Assembly (NCBI GenBank): GCA_002842345.1
Contig: PHCU01000003.1
Coordinates: forward strand, 1-64,000
Direction of reading: 5' to 3'
Source of the DNA: Betaproteobacteria bacterium HGW-Betaproteobacteria-12
GTDB taxonomy: Bacteria > Pseudomonadota > Gammaproteobacteria > Burkholderiales > Rhodocyclaceae
DNA: 64,000 bases
The translations under genes and the position numbers were made by a program. Shown piece after piece: positions 28,390-35,750 of this stretch. Numbering within the stretch: position 1 is the stretch's first letter; each line of letters opens with the position of its first letter. Under the pieces are notes generated by a model, which made no database searches, was not told the DNA's origin, and was given only the letters and a program-made list of their open reading frames with translations.

Positions 28390-29880
28390 TCAGTGGGCGA
28401 CGACGTCCGGCGCGTGATGCGGACAGACTTCGCACAGCCGGCCGGCCTGGGTGCCCTGGGCGACGCGCTGGCGGGTCATGCGGAAGGCCGGGCTCAGCCA
28501 GGCATCGGCAAAGGTGGTCTGGGTCAGGTCGGCGGCGTAGGAATAGCCGGAGTGATCCTGGGCGCAGGCGACGAGATGGCCGTTGGTGCGCACATGCGCT
28601 TCGATGAACGGCGCCAGGCAATGGCAGCGGCCGCGGGACCGGGCATCGCGCGGCGTGATACCGGGCGGCAGCAGCACTTCCGCATGGGCGACGAGGCCCG
28701 GCAGCGTGCCGAGATGCTGGAAGAAGTCGCTCATCGCATGCCGGCAGCGGCGCGAGTTGGTGTTCACCGACAGTTCGCAGCGGCGGCCGGAGCTGACCTG
28801 GTATTCGTCGCGCAGGGTGATCAGGCGGCCGATTTCGCGGCGGAAAAAGTCGGGATCGGCGGCGGCGATTTCCTGGGCGCGGGCGCGCCATTTGCCGCTG
28901 GCCTGGTTGAGGTAGATCACCAGATGATCGATGCCTTCGAGAATGCACTGGCGCAGCAGGGCTTCCGAGGTGCCGAGCAGGTCGACATGCAGGACCAGCT
29001 GCTTGAAGCGGCAGTGGGTGCGGGCAAAGCGGATGCCGGTGGCCAGCCAGTCGCATTTTTCGCTGTCGCCGAGGCTGGAGAAGACCAGCTGGCCGATCGG
29101 CAGGGTGCTCAGTTCGCGGGTCAGGCAGCGGAAGAAATTCTTCTCCATGATGCCGCCTTCGCTGTGGCCGGCGCGCGCCGAGCGCAGCGCCTGCGGTGTC
29201 GTCAGGTCGAGGCGCACCGACGGCGGCAGTGGCGGCGTGTCATGGACGAAGGTCGCCAGCTTGCTGGAAAAGGCATGTGCCGAGTGGCCCGGTTCGACCC
29301 GCGGGCCCTGCGGCGAGAACAGTTGGTTGACGCGCTTCTGCGTCGCCGTCGTTTCGTGGCGCCGGTTACCGTGGGCCAGGTGCTGCGCCCAGACGTCGTC
29401 GGCGCTGCTGCTGTGGCCCATCGCCACGTGGTCGCCGCGGGCGATCAGGTCGCTGGCTTCGCTCAGGCTGATGCCGAGCAGCGCGGCGCTGTCCTCGGCG
29501 CGCAGATGCAAATTGACGCGGGCGAGCAGCATCAGCTCGCGGGCCACCTCGGCCGGGAAGCCGGCGCGCGCGCCATCGCGGGAATCGAGAAAGAGCTGGG
29601 CGATGAAGATGCTCAGGTCGCGGGTCAGCCACAGCGCCTGGATCTGGCTGAGCAGGTGCGGCATGGCTTCCAGGCCGGCGGTGACGCTGATCGGCTGGCC
29701 GGTTTCGGCTGGTGCGCTGGCCGCCGGCGCGGCGTCGGCAAAGGCCAGGTTGATCTCGGGCAGCGGCGGCATGCTGCCCGCCGGGGCAATCGTGGCGTCG
29801 GTCGGGCGTGGCGGCTCGGCCGGCGGCAGCTCGGTCAGGGGCAGGGAAAAGGACGCGTAACTGGGCACAGACGCTTTCAC
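28390..29880 (-). CDS. SPASM-domain protein with degenerate radical-SAM barrel
   Basis: A 496-residue protein, start at a GTG (29880) preceded by AGGAGA. Residues 1-65 are proline/alanine-rich, 66-165 form an unknown helical domain, and 220-410 follow the layout of a radical-SAM TIM barrel (GGIMEKNFF, LVFSSLGDSEKCD, GIDHLVIYLNQASGK, FRREIGRLITLRDEY). The cluster motif CX3CX2C expected near 228-240 is absent: that segment reads LDLTTPQALRSARAG. The C-terminal SPASM domain keeps its cysteines (C419, C421, C439, C483, C486) in RGRCHCLAPF, LVACAQD and CEVCPHH. It may bind one auxiliary Fe-S cluster but should not cleave S-adenosylmethionine. A HiPIP gene lies upstream on the same strand. Confidence 0.65.
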   Translation of the reverse strand: MKASVPSYASFSLPLTELPPAEPPRPTDATIAPAGSMPPLPEINLAFADAAPAASAPAETGQPISVTAGLEAMPHLLSQIQALWLTRDLSIFIAQLFLDSRDGARAGFPAEVARELMLLARVNLHLRAEDSAALLGISLSEASDLIARGDHVAMGHSSSADDVWAQHLAHGNRRHETTATQKRVNQLFSPQGPRVEPGHSAHAFSSKLATFVHDTPPLPPSVRLDLTTPQALRSARAGHSEGGIMEKNFFRCLTRELSTLPIGQLVFSSLGDSEKCDWLATGIRFARTHCRFKQLVLHVDLLGTSEALLRQCILEGIDHLVIYLNQASGKWRARAQEIAAADPDFFRREIGRLITLRDEYQVSSGRRCELSVNTNSRRCRHAMSDFFQHLGTLPGLVAHAEVLLPPGITPRDARSRGRCHCLAPFIEAHVRTNGHLVACAQDHSGYSYAADLTQTTFADAWLSPAFRMTRQRVAQGTQAGRLCEVCPHHAPDVVAH

Positions 29881-30017
29881 GATGATTCTCCTACGCTCCA
29901 CCTCGCTTGAAGGTGCAGGACCGGGTAGCCCGCCTCGGGCGGGCTGGACGTGCGGTAGTCAATCCGCGGTATTTCTCAAATCTGATAAAAATGTAATGCA
30001 TATTCCCGATTGTGGCA

Positions 30018-30044
30018 GTGCGGGGCGCTGTGAACGCCCCGCAC
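30018..30044 (-). terminator. Stem-loop downstream of the HiPIP gene
   Basis: A 10-bp perfect stem (GTGCGGGGCG / CGCCCCGCAC) with a 7-nt loop starts 18 bp past the HiPIP stop. No T-run follows directly, so it may be a weak terminator or an mRNA-stabilising hairpin that insulates HiPIP from the downstream SPASM gene. Confidence 0.45.
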
Positions 30045-30061
30045 GTCGGGGGGAGACCAGC

Positions 30062-30304
30062 TTACTTCTTGGCCCAGGCCACGCAATAACCCTTGGCAGA
30101 AATCTCGTTGTCGCCGGGGAAGATCTTGCAGGCGTTCGGGGCGACGAACTGGACGCAGGTGGAGCACTGCTTGTCGCCTTCCGGGCTGTCCTTGTACTTC
30201 ATGCTGGAGCGCATACCGTCATTCTTGGCGGCCATGGCGACGACCGGGATCAGGGCCAGGGAAAGGCCACCGTACTTCAGCATGTTGCGGCGAGATTGGT
30301 TCAT
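30062..30304 (-). CDS. hip: High-potential iron-sulfur protein
   Basis: An 80-residue HiPIP, a small periplasmic electron carrier with one [4Fe-4S] cluster. The four cysteines are in CSTC, NAC and GYC near the C-terminus, with the family pattern KQCSTCVQFVAPNACKIFPGDNEISAKGYCVAWAKK. The N-terminus has a Tat-like RRNMLKYGG signal, expected because HiPIPs fold before export. SD GGAG precedes the ATG. A GG-N10-GC sigma-54-like element lies upstream on this strand at 30439-30454. In photosynthetic and denitrifying proteobacteria HiPIP carries electrons between bc1 and terminal reductases; its partner here is unknown. Confidence 0.93.
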   Translation of the reverse strand: MNQSRRNMLKYGGLSLALIPVVAMAAKNDGMRSSMKYKDSPEGDKQCSTCVQFVAPNACKIFPGDNEISAKGYCVAWAKK

Positions 30305-30438
30305 ATTGTCAAGCTCCTCGTAGCGGGCCCCTGTCGGGGCGGGAGAGTTGGGGAAAGGCGGCCGTGGCAGCGGCCGTCGTCGCCGGGTGCTGTCTCTTGG
30401 AGGAGGCAGCGGGGGGGACCCGGCGACGGTATTTGATT

Positions 30439-30454
30439 AGCAAGCTGCGGGCCA
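30439..30454 (-). promoter_or_regulatory. Sigma-54-like promoter upstream of HiPIP
   Basis: Read on the minus strand the element is TGGCCCGCAGCTTGCT: GG and GC dinucleotides separated by exactly 10 nt, with a TTGCT -12 box. The -24 box has C where consensus has A. It would leave a leader of about 120 nt before the HiPIP ATG. It is a weaker match than the copies near 41.9 and 44.4 kb. Confidence 0.35.
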
Positions 30455-30557
30455 GCTTTTGCCGCAACCACCGGCGAGCGTCCGGCTTGCCTTGCCGTGG
30501 CAAGGCAATGCATCATGGCCGCATCAGGGCCTTCCCGCAGAGAGCCGCAGCGTGCGC

Positions 30558-32975
30558 ATGAGAAGAACGAAAATCTGGGTCCGACTGGTCAGTGCCATCC
30601 TGGTCGGCGTCATGGTGTCGGGTACCGGCGTGATTTACTGGGCCACCGAGGAACAGAGGAATCTGGCCATCGAGCAGTCGAAGGACTTCGCCATCAGCGT
30701 CCACCAGATGACGCTGGCCGGCCTGACCGGCATGATGATCACCGGCACCATCGGCCTGCGCACCATCTTCCTCGACCAGATCAAGGAAACCAATCACATC
30801 GAGGCGCTGAAGGTGTTCCGCGGCGATGGCGTGATCAAGCAGTACGGTCTCGGTTTCGATGGCGAGACCGCCTCCGATGCGCTGGAGACGCGCGTGCTGG
30901 TCAGCGGCGAGCCGTACTTCAACGTGATCGTCAACAAGTCCGGCGAAGAGCGTCTGAAGGCGATCATCCCGGTCAAGGCGGCGGAAAACTACCTGGGCAA
31001 GAACTGCCTGTTCTGCCACGAAGTGCCAGCCGGCACCGTGCTCGGCGCCGTCAGCATGGAAATCTCGCTGTCGCGGGCGGCCGAGACGACCCGCAGCTTC
31101 GGTCTGCGCGCCCTGCTGGTCGGGGCGCTGGTCTGTGTTCCGCTGGCCCTGTTCATCTGGCTGTTCATCGCCCGCCTGGTGACCCGGCCGCTGGAGGAAA
31201 TGACCGAGGGCCTGAACCGCATCGCCGACGGCGACATCGAGGAGGCGAAGCCGCTGCCGGCGCTGCATGCCGACGAAGTGGGCATCGCCGCCAAGGCCTT
31301 CAACCGGGTCATGGAAAAATCCGGCGAGCTGATCCAGCAACAGCGCATGGCCCGTATCGTTTTCGAGAATTCGCTCGAAGGCATCACCGTCACCGACGCC
31401 CAGTCGCGCATCCAGCTGGTCAACAAGGCCTTCACCGACACCACCGGCTACCCGGCGGAAGAGGTGATCGGCCAGACGCCGGGTATTCTCAAATCCGGTA
31501 AACAGGGGCCGGAGTTCTATCAGGCCTTCTGGGAGGCGCTGCAGCGCGACGGCGAGTGGCGCGGCGAAATCTGGAACAAGCGCAAGAACGGCTCGGTGTA
31601 CGCCGAATGGCTCAATGTCAGTGCCGTGCGCAACGGCCGGGGCGAAGTCGAGCATTACGTGGCCATCTTCTCCGACATCACCGAGCGCAAGGAGCGCGAG
31701 GAGGCGATCACCTTCCAGGCCTTCCACGATGCCCTGACCGGCCTGCCCAACCGCCTGCTGTTCAAGGACCGCCTCGAGCAGGCGCTGGCCCAGGCCAAGC
31801 GCAGCAAGGAGCGGACGCCGGTGGTGATGTTCCTTGATCTCGACAAGTTCAAGCAGATCAACGACACCCTCGGCCACGATGTCGGCGACCTGCTGCTCAA
31901 GGAGGTCGCCGCCCGGCTGAAGGCCTGCGTGCGCGCCACCGATACGGTCGCCCGCTTTGCCGGCGACGAGTTCACCGTGCTGTTGCCCGAGGCCACCGCG
32001 CCGGCCGATGCCGAGGTCGTCGCCGGCAAGATCCTGGCGGCCATGCAGCAGCCGGTCGATCTCGGCAGCGAGGAGCGGGTGGTGACGACCAGCATCGGCA
32101 TCAGCCTCTATCCGGCAGACGGCCGCGACAGCGAAACGCTGATGAAGGCGGCCGATGCCGCGATGTACCAGGTCAAGCGGGCCGGCCGGGCCGGCCGCTG
32201 CTTCTTCACGGCCGACCTGATCGGCTCGCCGACGCGCCGGGCCGATCTCGAAGCACGACTCAAGGACGCCTTCATCAACCGCCAGTTCGTCCTCCATTAC
32301 CAACCCATCGTCGATCTGCAGAGCGGTGCCGTGCATGGCAAGGAAGCGCTGATCCGCTGGCAGGCCGGGCCCGACGAACTGCTGATGCCGGAAGATTTCA
32401 TCGGCCTGGCCGAGGAGGTCGGCCTGATGGTCAAGCTTGGCGAGTGGGTGCTGGAAACCGCCTGCATCCAGGCCCGCCTGTGGCAGCTGGAAGATCAGCC
32501 GGTGCGCGTCGCCGTCAACCTGTCGGCCAGCGAATTCAAGCGCCCCGATCTGGTCGATATGGTGCGCGACACGCTGCGCCGGGCCGGCCTGACGCCGGCC
32601 CTGCTCGAACTGGAAATCGCCGAGGCCATCGTCATGCAGGATGCCGACTATGCCCGCCAGGTCTGCCGCGGATTGGCCGACCTCGGGGTGATGCTCAGCC
32701 TCGGCAATTTCGGCACCGGCTTCGTCAGTCTGGGCCTGCTCAACAGCCTGCCGCTGCATGCCGTCAAGGTCGATCGCAGCCTGATCCGCGAGCATCTGCA
32801 TGAGAACCGCGACAAGACCATCCTCACCGCCGTCTTCGGTCTGGCCAATGCGCTGGGCCTGACGGCGGTCGCCGAAGGCCTGGAAAGTATCGACCAGCTG
32901 GCCCTGCTGCACGGCTTCCAGTGCGAGCGCGCCCAGGGCTATGCGATCGCCCGGCCGGGGCCGGACCAGGAGTAA
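30558..32975 (+). CDS. c-type haem sensor with HAMP-PAS-GGDEF-EAL
   Basis: An 805-residue membrane protein. TM1 (8-28), a periplasmic Tll0287-like (DUF3365) sensor domain containing a single haem c site C150-LFC-H154, TM2 (183-206), HAMP, PAS, GGDEF and EAL. The cyclase motif is AGDEF, a common active variant, and the inhibitory RxxD (RATD) sits five residues before it. The EAL domain keeps EALIRW but its metal site is altered: LGNFGTG replaces DDFGTG and ELEIAEA replaces ELTES, so phosphodiesterase activity is doubtful. The likely job is to turn periplasmic redox or ligand state into c-di-GMP. It is adjacent to many cytochrome genes. Confidence 0.88.
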   Translation: MRRTKIWVRLVSAILVGVMVSGTGVIYWATEEQRNLAIEQSKDFAISVHQMTLAGLTGMMITGTIGLRTIFLDQIKETNHIEALKVFRGDGVIKQYGLGFDGETASDALETRVLVSGEPYFNVIVNKSGEERLKAIIPVKAAENYLGKNCLFCHEVPAGTVLGAVSMEISLSRAAETTRSFGLRALLVGALVCVPLALFIWLFIARLVTRPLEEMTEGLNRIADGDIEEAKPLPALHADEVGIAAKAFNRVMEKSGELIQQQRMARIVFENSLEGITVTDAQSRIQLVNKAFTDTTGYPAEEVIGQTPGILKSGKQGPEFYQAFWEALQRDGEWRGEIWNKRKNGSVYAEWLNVSAVRNGRGEVEHYVAIFSDITERKEREEAITFQAFHDALTGLPNRLLFKDRLEQALAQAKRSKERTPVVMFLDLDKFKQINDTLGHDVGDLLLKEVAARLKACVRATDTVARFAGDEFTVLLPEATAPADAEVVAGKILAAMQQPVDLGSEERVVTTSIGISLYPADGRDSETLMKAADAAMYQVKRAGRAGRCFFTADLIGSPTRRADLEARLKDAFINRQFVLHYQPIVDLQSGAVHGKEALIRWQAGPDELLMPEDFIGLAEEVGLMVKLGEWVLETACIQARLWQLEDQPVRVAVNLSASEFKRPDLVDMVRDTLRRAGLTPALLELEIAEAIVMQDADYARQVCRGLADLGVMLSLGNFGTGFVSLGLLNSLPLHAVKVDRSLIREHLHENRDKTILTAVFGLANALGLTAVAEGLESIDQLALLHGFQCERAQGYAIARPGPDQE

Positions 32976-32991
32976 GTAGTCGCCGCCGGCC

Positions 32992-33594
32992 TCAGGGCAG
33001 CGGCGCTTTGCCCGGTTGCGGCTGGCTGTGGCAGCGGCCGCAGGAAAAGAAGGTGACGAAGGCGACGCGGTCGTGGCACTTGCCGCAGTATTCGCCGCGG
33101 AAAATGTTGCTCATCTGGATCGTCGAACTGCCGGCCTTGGTCGGGAACAGGTCCGGGTGGCAATTGCTGCAGGCCAGCCATTCGGTATGCGAGCGGTGGG
33201 GAAAGCGGACGTAAGGCATTTCCTTGGTGTTGCGCATGATGATGTCGAGATCGAGCACTTCCATCTTCTCCTTGCCGCTCAGCCCGGCCCGCGGCTTGAT
33301 CAAGCCGCGGTTGAGTGCCTGCATCCAGTCGGGGAAGCCATTGGCGTCGTAGGGCAGGTCGCGGGTGGCCTCGTCGATGCGTTGCAGACGCTGGTAGTCG
33401 GGATTGGCCAGGTCGTGATGGCGGACCGTATCGATGGCCCGGCGGGCCGCCGGCACCTGGCTCTCGGGCTGGACGTGGCGGCTCACCGGGTCGGCCACTG
33501 GCGCAGACCCCGGGGCGGCGCGCAGGAAGGCCTGGGCGGCGGGCGCCAGCAGACTGGCGAGGAGCAGGGCGCCGATCAGGCGGACAAGGGGCAT
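32992..33594 (-). CDS. Trihaem c7-type periplasmic cytochrome
   Basis: A 200-residue exported protein with a signal peptide ending near AQA and three CXXCH sites (CSNCH, CGKCH, CGRCH) in the C-terminal half. The core YVRFPHRSHTEWLACSNCHPDLF ... FRGEYCGKCHDRVAFVTFFSCGRCHS is the same family as the proteins at 49572 (C-terminal part) and 51537; His residues in PHRSHTEWL are probable distal ligands. The start was placed at the ATG at 33594 (MPLVRLIG). It lies 5 bp after a REC-REC gene on the same strand, an unusual operon partner for a cytochrome. It probably shuttles electrons in the periplasm. Confidence 0.85.
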   Translation of the reverse strand: MPLVRLIGALLLASLLAPAAQAFLRAAPGSAPVADPVSRHVQPESQVPAARRAIDTVRHHDLANPDYQRLQRIDEATRDLPYDANGFPDWMQALNRGLIKPRAGLSGKEKMEVLDLDIIMRNTKEMPYVRFPHRSHTEWLACSNCHPDLFPTKAGSSTIQMSNIFRGEYCGKCHDRVAFVTFFSCGRCHSQPQPGKAPLP

Positions 33595-33599
33595 GCAGC

Positions 33600-34571
33600 T
33601 CAACTCGGCAACAGGCGTCGCAACAGGCTTTCCAGTTTGCCGGCCAGCGTCTGGCCGAGCTGGAGCGGCCGGGCTGCGCTGTCGGGCGGCGCGAGACGGC
33701 GCGCCGCTTCGGCGGCCGGCAGCGGCGGCGTGCCGGCGAGCAGGGTCGCCCGCTGGCCGAGGGCGGCCTTGAGGCTGAGGCGCAGGCTGGCGGCTTTCAG
33801 CGGCTTGGTGACCAGCTGGAAAATCTGTTGCTGCTCGATCATGCGGCCGAGCAGCTTGCCGGCCTCGGCCTCGCCGACAACGATGCTGACGATGTTCGGG
33901 TGCTGGCGCTTGAGCAGGCAGAGCAGGTGGGTCAGGTCCATCGTGCCGAGTTTGCGGGCGCAGACGACGACGCCGATGGCCGCTTCCTGGAGCAGGCGGA
34001 AGGCATCGACCGGGCTGCTCAGATGAATGATCTGCGCCAGATCGCCGGCGCTCATTTCAACCGCCGAGTGCGTCGCCTCGTCCTCGTCGAGCACCAGGAT
34101 TTTCGCCTGCGGCCGCGCCGGGTCGTCCTCCCGCGGCGGCCTGGCGGCCGCCGGCAGCGCCTGGCCGCGACGCGCTTCGGCCGCCGCCTGGGCGATGATC
34201 ATCGGCAGTTCGCCGACATTCCAGGGTTTGCCGATCTGGCGGAAAGGTGCCGCCTCGCCGGCCGCCGGCGCTGCGCCGGCCTCGCTCAGCAGCAGGCCGG
34301 TGGTGCGCGGCGACAGCTGGCGAACGCGCTGCAGGAAATCGCTGCCGTTGATTTCCGGCAACTGCCGGTCGCAGAGCACGACATCGAAGTCGCCGGCGCG
34401 GACGAGCGCCAGCGCCCGCTCGGCGCTGGCGCAGGTGATCACGTGGAAATCCTTGCGCAGCAGCCAGGACAGCGCCCGCAGGATGTTCGCCTCGGCATCG
34501 ACGCAGAGAATGCGGACCCTGGCCGGCAGCGGGGTGCCGGCGGGAGGCAGGTCGTGCGGCGGGGCGGTCAT
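33600..34571 (-). CDS. Tandem receiver-domain protein (REC-REC)
   Basis: A 323-residue cytoplasmic protein with two receiver-like domains and no output domain. The first (about 18-135) has CVDAEANIL, phospho-acceptor VVLCDRQLPEINGSDFL and the lysine in IGKPWN. The second (about 155-275) has VLDEDEATH, but the acceptor position reads VVVCARKLGTMD, with Ala where Asp is expected, so it is probably not phosphorylated; VTKPLK keeps the lysine. The rest is a short basic tail. The ATG at 34571 was chosen. It may act as a phosphate sink or a protein-binding switch. It is cotranscribed with the trihaem cytochrome gene. Confidence 0.8.
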   Translation of the reverse strand: MTAPPHDLPPAGTPLPARVRILCVDAEANILRALSWLLRKDFHVITCASAERALALVRAGDFDVVLCDRQLPEINGSDFLQRVRQLSPRTTGLLLSEAGAAPAAGEAAPFRQIGKPWNVGELPMIIAQAAAEARRGQALPAAARPPREDDPARPQAKILVLDEDEATHSAVEMSAGDLAQIIHLSSPVDAFRLLQEAAIGVVVCARKLGTMDLTHLLCLLKRQHPNIVSIVVGEAEAGKLLGRMIEQQQIFQLVTKPLKAASLRLSLKAALGQRATLLAGTPPLPAAEAARRLAPPDSAARPLQLGQTLAGKLESLLRRLLPS

Positions 34572-34594
34572 CGGCGGCCTTTCATGGCAAGAAA

Positions 34595-34610
34595 TTCCCG
34601 GTTTCGGGAA
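34595..34610. repeat. TTCCCGGTTTCGGGAA palindrome (copy 2)
   Basis: A 16-bp palindrome, identical to the copy at 60992, situated 24 bp before the REC-REC start and followed at once by a second TTCCCGGG half. The leader position suggests an operator or a 5'-UTR hairpin rather than a terminator. Confidence 0.5.
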
Positions 34611-34794
34611 GCGTTTTCCCGGGATGTGTAAAGTTTCCTGCACGCTTCCGCCATCCCGATGGCGCCTCGAGCGGCCGAGTCGTCACCGGCGAAAGCGGCC
34701 GCCCGGCGGCGCTGGCCGGGCATGGCGACGATCCTTCGGGCAGCGGGGAGCGGCAAGTTTTCACGGCGGCAGCAAAAAATAGCCTGCCAAACCC

Positions 34795-34812
34795 ATATTA
34801 CTTTCGTAATAT
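34795..34812. promoter_or_regulatory. AT-rich perfect 18-bp dyad upstream of the orphan CHASE gene
   Basis: ATATTACTTTCGTAATAT has 7-bp perfect arms and stands out in GC-rich DNA. It is in the 291-bp gap between the divergent REC-REC (start 34571) and CHASE (start 34863) genes, 50 bp from the latter. It is probably a promoter/operator region. Apart from this and the palindrome at 34595 the gap holds no gene that I can support. Confidence 0.45.
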
Positions 34813-34862
34813 ACGCATTCATTGTGCCAGTTTTATCAAAGTTGGCGCGGAGGATATCCAGG

Positions 34863-35750
34863 ATGGGTTTGAGCTTGGCTCGGCATGCGGCGGTAATTTC
34901 CGGATTGGCTTCGGCATTGTTGCTGGCCGTCCTGGCCAGCTTGCTGCTGGCCGGGCTGGAGCAGCACCGGCGCAGCGAGGCACGGGAGATGACCCAGGCT
35001 TTCGCCCTGCGTCTGGTCGAGCGTTTCGGCGAGTCGCTGGGGGCGGTCTATATGCTGGCCAATACCGTCGATCGGCAGAGCGGTTCGGTGCGGCAATTCG
35101 AGGAGCGGGCCGGCGAATTGCTGCGCGATTTTCCGTTGGTTCGGGCCCTCGAACTGGCGCCGGGCGGGGTGATTACCTACGTGCATCCGCTGCGCGGCAA
35201 CGAACTGGCGGTCGGCCACGACCTGCTGGTGGACAAGGCCCGCAGCCGTGAAGTGCATCTGGCCATTTCGCGGCGACAGATGGCCGTGGCCGGGCCGATG
35301 GAATTGCGCCAGGGTGGCCTTGCCGTCGTCGCCCGCTACCCGCTGTTCCTGGCGCCGGTCGCCGGGCGCGAGCAATTCTGGGGGCTGGCCATCGGCGTCG
35401 TCGATTTTCCCGCCCTGCTGCGCACTGCCGGCGATGCCGACTTCGAGCGCCTGGGCTACCGTTACCAGATCTGCTGGGTGCCGGCCGGCGAGGCCGACTG
35501 CCGGACCGTGCTCGGCGATCCGGAGCTGGCGCTGGCCGAGGCCGAGGCCTTGAAGGTCGGCTCCTCCCATGCCGACTGGCGGCTGGCTGTGCAGCGCCGT
35601 GCCGGCTGGCTGGCCGCCGGCGAACTGGGGCTCGCCGCCTTCCTCGTCCTGCTCGGCGGCATCCTCGGCGGCTGGCTGGTCGGCCGGCTGGTGGCCGACA
35701 AGTGGTGCCAGGCGAGCGATGGCGATCCCCTAGCGGCGTCGCTCGATTAG
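34863..35750 (+). CDS. Orphan CHASE-domain membrane sensor without output domain
   Basis: A 295-residue protein with a transmembrane helix near residues 12-34, a periplasmic CHASE-type domain (about 40-250) and a second helix near 262-282, then only a short tail. The core VAGPMELRQGGLAVVARYPLFL and EQFWGLAIGVVDFPALL is nearly the same as in the histidine kinase at 26405. No kinase, cyclase or HAMP follows; the end overlaps convergently with the next gene by 21 bp. Either it is a truncated sensor or it acts through a partner membrane protein. The start at 34863 has AGGATATCCAGG upstream. Confidence 0.75.
   Translation: MGLSLARHAAVISGLASALLLAVLASLLLAGLEQHRRSEAREMTQAFALRLVERFGESLGAVYMLANTVDRQSGSVRQFEERAGELLRDFPLVRALELAPGGVITYVHPLRGNELAVGHDLLVDKARSREVHLAISRRQMAVAGPMELRQGGLAVVARYPLFLAPVAGREQFWGLAIGVVDFPALLRTAGDADFERLGYRYQICWVPAGEADCRTVLGDPELALAEAEALKVGSSHADWRLAVQRRAGWLAAGELGLAAFLVLLGGILGGWLVGRLVADKWCQASDGDPLAASLD

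Noticed and set aside
30480..30520. Sigma-54 promoter on the plus strand before the haem sensor gene
   Set aside because: The GG and GC dinucleotides are 9 nt apart, which breaks the strict N10 spacing.
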